Source: CAWIUB01 sp963839995
Lineage (GTDB): Bacteria; Actinomycetota; Actinomycetes; Mycobacteriales; Jatrophihabitantaceae
Assembly (NCBI GenBank): GCA_963839995.1
Contig: CAWIXH010000003.1
Span: 1 to 64,000, forward strand
Reading direction: 5' to 3'
DNA length: 64,000 bases
Shown here: in pieces, positions 58,577 to 64,000 of the stretch
Layout of the letters: each line of letters opens with the position of its first letter
Numbering within the stretch: position 1 is the first letter of the stretch
Notes under the pieces: model-generated
Seen by the model: only the letters and a program-made list of their open reading frames with translations
What the model was told of the DNA's origin: nothing
Database searches by the model: none
Made by a program: the position numbers and the translations under genes

Positions 58577-60102
58577 CCATGACCCTGCCCACCCACGACT
58601 CGATCGTCACCGAGACGAGCGCGATCCTGCGTCGGCTCGGCGTTACAAGCGGAGTGACCCGCGGCGATCTGGCGGTACGCTCGCCCATCACCGGCGGCGA
58701 GATCGCCCGCGTGCAGTCACACACCGCCGAACAGGTGCGCGAGATCGTCGGACGGGCACAGGACGCGTTCCTGGCCTGGCGTACAGTTCCGGCGCCGGTC
58801 CGTGGCCAGCTGGTGCGCGAGTTGGGCAACCTACTGCGCGAGCACAAGGACGACCTGGGCGCGCTCGTCTCGATCGAGGCGGGCAAGATCCGCTCCGAGG
58901 GTCTGGGCGAGGTCCAGGAGATGATCGACATCTGCGACCTGGGGGTCGGGCTGTCCCGCCAGCTGTTCGGCTTGACGATTGCGTCCGAACGTCCCGGCCA
59001 CCGGATGATGGAGCAGTGGCACCCGCTGGGTGTTGTCGGGGTGATCAGCGCGTTCAACTTCCCGGTGGCGGTCTGGTCGTGGAATGCCGCGCTCGCGCTC
59101 GTCTGCGGCGATCCGGTGGTCTGGAAGCCGTCTGAGAAGACGCTGCTCACCGCGCTGGCCTGCCAGGCTCTGGCGGCCGAGGCGGCGCGCCGCGTCGGCG
59201 CGCCCGAGGCGATCACCTCTGTCGTCCTCGGCGCCGTGGCCGTCGGCGAAGCGCTGGTCGACGACCCGCGGGTGGCCCTGATCAGCGCTACGGGGTCGAC
59301 CCGGATGGGCCGGGCCGTCGCGCCGCGGGTGGCGACCCGGTTCGGCCGGCTGCTGCTCGAGCTCGGCGGCAACAATGCGGCCATCGTCGCCCCGTCGGCC
59401 GAACTGGACCTCAGTGTCCGCGGCATCGTCTTCTCGGCAGCCGGGACCGCCGGGCAGCGCTGCACCTCACTGCGACGGGTCATCGCGCACACCGCGATCG
59501 CCGACGACCTGGTCGCCCGGTTGACGGCCGCCTACCAGACCCTGCCGATCGGCTCACCGCTGGCCGATGGAACCTTGGTCGGCCCGCTGATCGACCCGGC
59601 TGCGCACGACGGCTTCACCACCGCGCTGGATAAGGCTCGCGCGGATGGCGGTGAGGTCGTGGCCGGTGGTGAGCGGGTGCTGGCCGACGAGGCCCCAGGC
59701 GCCTACTACGTGCAGCCCGCCATCGTGCGGATGCCCACGCAGACCGATGTGGTGCGCACCGAGACGTTCGCGCCGATCCTCTATGTGCTGACGTATGACG
59801 AATTCGATGAGGCGCTCTCGCTGCACAACGACGTGCCGCAGGGCCTGTCGTCCTCGATCTTCACGCTGAACGTGCGCGAGGCCGAGCGGTTCACCGCGCC
59901 GGACGGTTCGGACTGCGGGATCGCCAACGTCAACATCGGGCCGTCCGGCGCCGAGATCGGCGGCGCGTTCGGGGGTGAGAAGGAGACCGGCGGCGGCCGC
60001 GAATCCGGCTCGGACGCCTGGAAGGCGTACATGCGCCGCACCACCAATACGGTCAACTATTCGGGCGAGCTTCCGCTGGCCCAGGGCGTCGAGTTCGGCT
60101 GA
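58573..60102 (+). CDS. aldehyde dehydrogenase, ALDH7/aminoadipate-semialdehyde type
   Basis: A 509-aa ALDH7-like enzyme: GVVGVISAFNFPVAVWSWNAALALVCGDPVVWKPSEKT with the family SAFNFPVAVW, LLELGGNNAAIV with the general base Glu, AGTAGQRCTSLRR with the catalytic Cys, and GGAFGGEKETGGGRESGSDAWK near the C-terminus. It should oxidise 2-aminoadipate 6-semialdehyde (piperideine-6-carboxylate) to 2-aminoadipate. GTG 58573 overlaps the upstream stop (GTGA); ATG 58579 is an alternative. Confidence 0.9.
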   Translation: MTMTLPTHDSIVTETSAILRRLGVTSGVTRGDLAVRSPITGGEIARVQSHTAEQVREIVGRAQDAFLAWRTVPAPVRGQLVRELGNLLREHKDDLGALVSIEAGKIRSEGLGEVQEMIDICDLGVGLSRQLFGLTIASERPGHRMMEQWHPLGVVGVISAFNFPVAVWSWNAALALVCGDPVVWKPSEKTLLTALACQALAAEAARRVGAPEAITSVVLGAVAVGEALVDDPRVALISATGSTRMGRAVAPRVATRFGRLLLELGGNNAAIVAPSAELDLSVRGIVFSAAGTAGQRCTSLRRVIAHTAIADDLVARLTAAYQTLPIGSPLADGTLVGPLIDPAAHDGFTTALDKARADGGEVVAGGERVLADEAPGAYYVQPAIVRMPTQTDVVRTETFAPILYVLTYDEFDEALSLHNDVPQGLSSSIFTLNVREAERFTAPDGSDCGIANVNIGPSGAEIGGAFGGEKETGGGRESGSDAWKAYMRRTTNTVNYSGELPLAQGVEFG

Positions 60103-60104
60103 TC

Positions 60105-60375
60105 TCACTCGTCTGCCAGGTGGTCGACCCGGCGTGCCTCGGCGGGGGTCGAGTGCTTTCTCGCGCGGGATGACGATCCAGGCGACGAGGTAGGCGAGCA
60201 CGCCGGTGCCGAAGCTGAGGACGGTCAGCACGACGAGCAGCAGGCGCACTAGGACCACGTCGATTCCGGCATAGCGGGCGACGCCGGAGCAGACGCCGGC
60301 GATCCACTTGTCGTCGGCGCTGCGGCGCAGCAGCTTGGCTTGGGAAGCGGGGGTTTCGTATCGGGTCGTATTCAT
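60105..60375 (-). pseudogene. PspC-domain small membrane protein, frameshifted near the end
   Basis: From ATG 60375 (or 60387) the PspC core is clear: LLRRSADDKWIAGVCSGVARYAGIDVVLVRLLLVVL, then a second helix (FGTGVLAYLVAWIVIPRE). In the A3 run of GAGAAAGC near 60163 the frame shifts; with one A removed, a natural tail (KHSTPAEARRVDHLADE) ends at TGA 60105-60107, two bases from the convergent aldehyde dehydrogenase. Uncorrected, the frame runs 550 bp into the antisense of that gene. Sequence error or a mild mutation are both possible, since both helices are kept. Confidence 0.7.
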
Positions 60376-60466
60376 GTCATCGATCATGCGCACCGGGAGG
60401 CCGCCGCACATCCGGTACCGCCCGGACTCCACCCGGAGATGACCCCGAGGCCGCCCGCGCCCTGAT

Positions 60467-60535
60467 GATCACGTCTTCCCCGCAAATCGACGCTGTCGGG
60501 CGGCGTCAGCACACAATTGCGGGGAAAACGTGATC
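60467..60535. repeat. extragenic palindromic element, family A, near-perfect copy
   Basis: A left arm GATCACGTCTTCCCCGCAA (60467-60485) and a right arm TTGCGGGGAAAACGTGATC (60517-60535) pair over 19 bp with one mismatch around a 31-base loop. The degenerate relative is at 6904-6973. It lies between pspC and the transglutaminase gene, where it could also act as terminator. Confidence 0.75.
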
Positions 60536-60553
60536 TACGAGCGGTCTCCAGCC

Positions 60554-61402
60554 CTAGGCGACTCGGGTGATCTCGACCCGGACGTCCAGGTCGGAGCTCG
60601 CGGACCCACCGATGATTCCCAAGATCGGCGGCACGTCGTTGTAATCACGGCCTCGCCCGACGATGACGTGCCGTTCACCGACCGGCGCATCGTTGGTCGG
60701 GTCGTGCCCGGCCCAGTCGCCCAGCCACCACTCCACCCAGGCGTGGCTTTCGCCCACCGCTGCCTCGCCCACGACGGGTTGCTTGCTCGGGTGCAGGTAG
60801 CCGGACACGTAGCGTGCCGGGATGCCGAGGTGGCGCAGGGCGCCGATGAGCAAGTGCGCGTAGTCCTGGCAGACGCCGCTGCGCGCCAGCCACGCCTCGC
60901 GGGCCACGGTCTGCACGCCGGTCGAGCCGGGCAGGTAGGTCATCTCGTCGTTGATGCGTGTGCTCAGGGCCAGGGCCGCCTCGTGCGGGCCTCGATCTAC
61001 CGCGCACTCGTCAGCGATGGCGATCAGGTCCGGGTTCGCGGCGCTCGCCTCCGTCGGGACCAGGTATTCGGCGAACCGGTCGAGGACCCAGTCCGCCGAC
61101 AGGTCCGCCCAGGTGGTGTCAAGGCGGGGAGCGGGCCAGCCCGAGCCGTCCACTTCGACCAGGCTGGTGGACTCGACCAGCAACTCACGGTGCGGGTTCT
61201 GTGCCTCGAACACTTGCACGTGCGTGCCCCAGAAATCGATGTACTGGTACTGCCAGGTGGCCTCGCCCACCCGCAAGACGGCCTCCAGCGGGATCTGCCA
61301 CGGCGTTCCCAACGGAGTCAGCCGCACCTCGTTGAACGACGCCGTGACGGGCCGGTCGTAGGTGAAGTGCGAGGTGTGGGTGATACGCAGCCGCAGCGTC
61401 AT
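60554..61402 (-). CDS. transglutaminase-like cysteine protease-fold protein
   Basis: A 282-aa protein with the bacterial transglutaminase N-terminal region (THTSHFTYDRPVTASFNEVRLTPL) and core: SGVCQDYAHLLIGALRHLGIPARYVSGYL with the catalytic Cys, GESHAWVEWWLGDW with His, and GHDPTND with Asp. ATG 61402; the frame upstream to 61471 lies in a palindromic element. Third gene of the ATP-grasp/alpha-E/transglutaminase operon, predicted to act on peptide-like products, either cleaving or cross-linking. Confidence 0.9.
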   Translation of the reverse strand: MTLRLRITHTSHFTYDRPVTASFNEVRLTPLGTPWQIPLEAVLRVGEATWQYQYIDFWGTHVQVFEAQNPHRELLVESTSLVEVDGSGWPAPRLDTTWADLSADWVLDRFAEYLVPTEASAANPDLIAIADECAVDRGPHEAALALSTRINDEMTYLPGSTGVQTVAREAWLARSGVCQDYAHLLIGALRHLGIPARYVSGYLHPSKQPVVGEAAVGESHAWVEWWLGDWAGHDPTNDAPVGERHVIVGRGRDYNDVPPILGIIGGSASSDLDVRVEITRVA

Positions 61403-61423
61403 GAGCCGGCCTCCGAGGCGCGG

Positions 61424-61456
61424 GGTCCCCGCGAAATCGTCCAGCGATTTCGTGGG
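61424..61456. repeat. extragenic palindromic element, family B, copy 2
   Basis: The stem CGAAATCG / CGATTTCG within a 33-bp unit flanked by GGTCCCC and GGG matches 9339-9371 in length and boundaries. It lies between the alpha-E and transglutaminase genes, so it is transcribed inside the operon. Confidence 0.7.
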
Positions 61457-61508
61457 GTGCACAGAGCACACCGCGGGAGCGCAGCGAGGAGGCCGGTGGG
61501 AAACACGC

Positions 61509-62429
61509 TCACGACACCATCCAGGACGTGACCAGGCCGCGCGGGAAATACCGCTGGGTGATCACGTCGCTCGCGACCGAACACGCACCCTGCACGCGTT
61601 CCATCAGGTGGTACAGGTCGTCGAACAGCTCGGCCATCGGTGCGAACTCCAGCTCCGACCGAATCATCCCGAGGGTGCGCTGCCCTTCGCCGCCACCGCG
61701 GGTCACCCGCTCGGACGGCCCGGACAGCTCGTCCAGGCACCGCTCGGCCGTGACGAGCGATGTCATCAGCGAACGGGGGAACAGCGGGTCCAGCAGCAGG
61801 AACTCGACGGCGTGCCGGTCGTCGAGCACACCGTGCGAACTGCGCAAGAACGCCTGGTAGGCACCGCAGCTCTGCAGCAGCGTCACCCACGACGGCCCCG
61901 CGCTACCCGCCAGGGCGCGCGCTGCCACCAGCCGGGCGATCATGTCCGCGCGTTCGATGCTGCGGCCGAGGACGAGGAACTGGTAGGCCTCGTCGCGCGA
62001 CAGCGTGGCGTCGGCGGTGCCGTTGAACGCCGCGCACCGCTCCCGGACCCAGGTGAAGAACGAGTGCGGGCGCGACCGGCGGCTGGACCGGCTCGCATCG
62101 TGCCAGGTGACGTTGATGCTCTCCCACAGCTCGGTCGAGATGATCTCTCGCGAACGGCGGGCATTCTCCCGGGCAGCGCCGAGCGAGCCGATGACCGAGG
62201 CCGGATTGGTCCGGTCCCACGCGAGCAGGTCCAGGACCTCGTCTGTGCCGACGGGACGCTCCGCGTCCTTGCCCATGGCGGCCAGCAGGGATGCGCAGAT
62301 CACGCCCTCAGATGCCCACGGCTCGTCGATGAGCAGGCTGAGGTGGACGTCCAGGATGCGGCTGGTCTCCTCGGCCCGTTCGACGTAACGACCGATCCAA
62401 TAGAGGGATTCGGCGATGCGGCTCAGCAC
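61509..62429 (-). CDS. alpha-E domain protein (DUF403)
   Basis: A 306-aa all-helical protein: LSRIAESLYWIGRYVERAEETSRILDVHLSLL, LLAWDRTNPASVIGSLGAARENARRSREII, FLVLGRSIERADMIARLV and VEFLLLDPLFPRSLM are typical. GTG 62429 overlaps the preceding ATP-grasp stop by seven bases. Always linked to the circularly permuted ATP-grasp and transglutaminase; the precise role is unknown. No catalytic residue is evident. Confidence 0.9.
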   Translation of the reverse strand: MLSRIAESLYWIGRYVERAEETSRILDVHLSLLIDEPWASEGVICASLLAAMGKDAERPVGTDEVLDLLAWDRTNPASVIGSLGAARENARRSREIISTELWESINVTWHDASRSSRRSRPHSFFTWVRERCAAFNGTADATLSRDEAYQFLVLGRSIERADMIARLVAARALAGSAGPSWVTLLQSCGAYQAFLRSSHGVLDDRHAVEFLLLDPLFPRSLMTSLVTAERCLDELSGPSERVTRGGGEGQRTLGMIRSELEFAPMAELFDDLYHLMERVQGACSVASDVITQRYFPRGLVTSWMVS

Positions 62430-64000
62430 GCGCGGCTCTGCTGCTGCTGTTGTTGCTGCTGCTGCTGGCGGATCTCCACGTCCACCGCGGCGTCCTGCTG
62501 CGGAAGGGCGCCGTGTTCGTGACCCGCAGACCGGTCCGGTGATCGCGCCGGGATGTCGGGTACGGCACCTGGGACCCGGTTGCCGGCGAGCACCCAGGTG
62601 TCCTTGGCGCCACCGCCCTGACTGGAGTTGACGACCAGCGACCCCTCGACGAGCGCCACCCGGGTCAGCCCGCCCGGCAGCACCCACACGTCGTTGCCGT
62701 CGTTGACGGCGAACGGGCGCAGGTCGACGTGCCGCGGCGCTAGCCCGTCGTCGCTCAACGTCGGAACGGTCGACAGCTGCACGACCGGCTGCGCGATCCA
62801 GCCCCGTGGATCGGCCCGCAGCGCCTTGCGGGCTCGGTCGAGATCCTTGGAGCTCGCCTGCGGCCCGACCACCAGCCCCTTGCCGCCCGACGCGTCGACC
62901 GGCTTGACCACCAGCTCGGGTAGCCGGTCGAGTACCTCCTCGAGGGCGCCGCGATCCTCCAGCCGCCAGGTCTCGACATTGGGCAGAATCGGTTCCTCGG
63001 CGAGGAAGTAGCGCACCAGGTCCGGGAGGTAGGTGTAGATCAGCTTGTCGTCGGCGACTCCGTTGCCGACCGCGTTGGCGATCGTGACGTTGCCGGCTCG
63101 CGCCGCCGTCAGCAGGCCCGGGCAGCCCAGCATCGAGTCGTGCTTGAACTGCACGGGGTCGAGGTACTCGTCGTCGACACGCCGGTAGATGACGTCGACG
63201 CGCCGCTCGCCGCGGGTATCCCGCATCCGCACCGTGCCGCCGGAGCAGATCAGGTCGCGGCCTTCGACCAGCTCGACGCCCATCGTCCGGGCGATCCAGG
63301 CGTGCTCGAAGTAGGCGCTGTTGTAGACGCCCGGCGTCAGCACCACGACGCACGGATCGGTGACGCCGGGTGGGGCCGCTTTGCGCAAGGCGGCGAGCAA
63401 TCGCTGCGGGTAATGGGAAACCGGGCGCAACCGGACCTTGTGCAGCGTGTCGGCCCACTGTGGGCGCAGGGCACTGCGGTTGGCCAGCACGTAGCTCACG
63501 CCAGATGGCACCCGGACGTTGTCCTCGAGCACCCGGAAGGTGCCCTGCTCGTCGCGGATCAGGTCGATACCCGCCACATGCACCCGAACGCCGTTCGCGG
63601 GTTCGATGCCGTAGGCCTGGCGATGAAAGTGGCGCGACGACGTGACCACCCGGCGCGGCATGACGCCGTCGTCGACCACCCGAGCCGCGCCGTACACGTC
63701 CGCGAGGAACGCCTCGAGCGCCTTCACTCGTTGCTGGACGCCCGCCTCGATCGTCTGCCAGGTGTCGTCGTCGATGACGCGCGGCACGATATCGAGCGGG
63801 AAGGGACGCTCCTCTCCCCCGACATCGAAGGTGACGCCCTGATTGAGGTAGGCACGAGCGAGGGATTCCGAGCTCGAACGCAGCTCGCTGGTGCCCGAAC
63901 GCTGCAGCGACTCGTAGAGGGCCCGGTACGGTGCGCGCGCTTCGCCGGCGGCGCCAATCATCTCGTCCCACGCCGCACCAAGCCGGTAGTCGTCGAACAG
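62423..64000 (-). CDS. circularly permuted ATP-grasp ligase (CP-ATPgrasp), 5' end outside window
   Basis: At least 525 aa; the start lies beyond 64000. EPANGVRVHVAGIDLIRDEQGTFRVLEDNVRVPSGVSYVL, RVDVIYRRVDDEYLDP, NAVGNGVADDKLIYTYLPDLVRYFLAEEPILP, and ELVVKPVDASGGKGLVVGP (phosphate loop) are the signatures. It should form amide bonds on a peptide or small molecule. The C-terminus ends in a run of ten glutamines coded by CAG/CAA triplets (about 62437-62466), directly overlapping the next gene's start region. Confidence 0.9.
   Translation of the reverse strand: MFDDYRLGAAWDEMIGAAGEARAPYRALYESLQRSGTSELRSSSESLARAYLNQGVTFDVGGEERPFPLDIVPRVIDDDTWQTIEAGVQQRVKALEAFLADVYGAARVVDDGVMPRRVVTSSRHFHRQAYGIEPANGVRVHVAGIDLIRDEQGTFRVLEDNVRVPSGVSYVLANRSALRPQWADTLHKVRLRPVSHYPQRLLAALRKAAPPGVTDPCVVVLTPGVYNSAYFEHAWIARTMGVELVEGRDLICSGGTVRMRDTRGERRVDVIYRRVDDEYLDPVQFKHDSMLGCPGLLTAARAGNVTIANAVGNGVADDKLIYTYLPDLVRYFLAEEPILPNVETWRLEDRGALEEVLDRLPELVVKPVDASGGKGLVVGPQASSKDLDRARKALRADPRGWIAQPVVQLSTVPTLSDDGLAPRHVDLRPFAVNDGNDVWVLPGGLTRVALVEGSLVVNSSQGGGAKDTWVLAGNRVPGAVPDIPARSPDRSAGHEHGALPQQDAAVDVEIRQQQQQQQQQQSRAC

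Noticed and set aside
59554..60432. A 292-codon PspC-like frame
   Set aside because: After the second membrane helix it is antisense to the aldehyde dehydrogenase; a one-base shift gives a natural short tail instead.
61509..63971. An 820-codon minus-strand frame
   Set aside because: Only its last third is the alpha-E protein; the rest is Arg/Gly/Ala-rich and is out of frame with the clearly conserved ATP-grasp gene over the same bases.

Overview
The window is chromosomal DNA of a high-GC actinomycete. The evidence is GC-rich codon use, frequent GTG starts, actinobacterial -10 boxes (TANNNT) placed 6-8 nt before start codons, and two gene blocks whose order I recognise from memory of Mycobacterium tuberculosis. 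Block one (about 5.5-17.5 kb) matches Rv1341 back to Rv1330c: rdgB, rph, an Rv1339-like phosphodiesterase, murI, rhomboid, cysM-cysO-mec, DUF2017, clpS and pncB. Block two (about 40.2-54.5 kb) matches Rv1232c to Rv1220c: an MgtE_N/CBS protein, DUF1003, mrp, tatB, htrA, anti-sigma, sigE and an O-methyltransferase. Both blocks carry extra genes. The mobile and decay content argues against Mycobacterium itself; I do not name a species.

Layout. 0-5 kb: a vapBC module with a frameshifted toxin, then a decayed catabolic cluster (an internally deleted sarcosine/dimethylglycine dehydrogenase, an intact choline-kinase-like gene, a multiply frameshifted permease). 5-17.5 kb: house-keeping block one, including the CysM-CysO-Mec cysteine route and NAD salvage (pncB intact, pncA frameshifted). 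18-24 kb: ctaD, a glycosyltransferase with a premature stop, DUF309, VOC, and a frameshifted DUF222/HNH nuclease. 24.2-29.3 kb: an MFS transporter gene split by two different IS elements lying side by side, each bounded by CTAG. 29.3-31.6 kb: a gene-poor decay island with a serine-recombinase relic and a broken MmyB-type regulator. 31.6-38.6 kb: a fused alpha/beta E1 dehydrogenase, hydrolase, SDR, PEBP protein, and an acyl-CoA dehydrogenase/HpcH-type lyase pair. 38.7-39.2 kb: a large palindrome and a 192-bp tandem repeat. 39.2-54.5 kb: block two, interrupted by marR-azlC-azlD and by a GCS2 ligase/ATP-grasp/two-esterase locus. 54.5-57.4 kb: a third IS with a clean target duplication, then an intact vapBC pair. 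57.5-60.1 kb: a probable lysine-degradation pair. 60.1-64 kb: a frameshifted pspC and a transglutaminase/alpha-E/circularly permuted ATP-grasp operon that runs off the end.

Three themes stand out. First, small palindromic or repeated extragenic elements occur as related copies far apart (pairs at 6.9/60.5, 9.3/61.4 and 10.9/46.4 kb). Second, many genes carry single indels, often in short homopolymers, while others carry true nonsense mutations, so both sequence error and real decay must be considered. Third, two loci combine ATP-grasp or GCS2 amide-bond-forming enzymes with hydrolases: 44.9-49.7 kb, whose product I cannot name, and 60.5-64 kb, a known but functionally unresolved operon type. 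These are the best candidates for undescribed biochemistry. I saw no tRNA, rRNA or CRISPR array.
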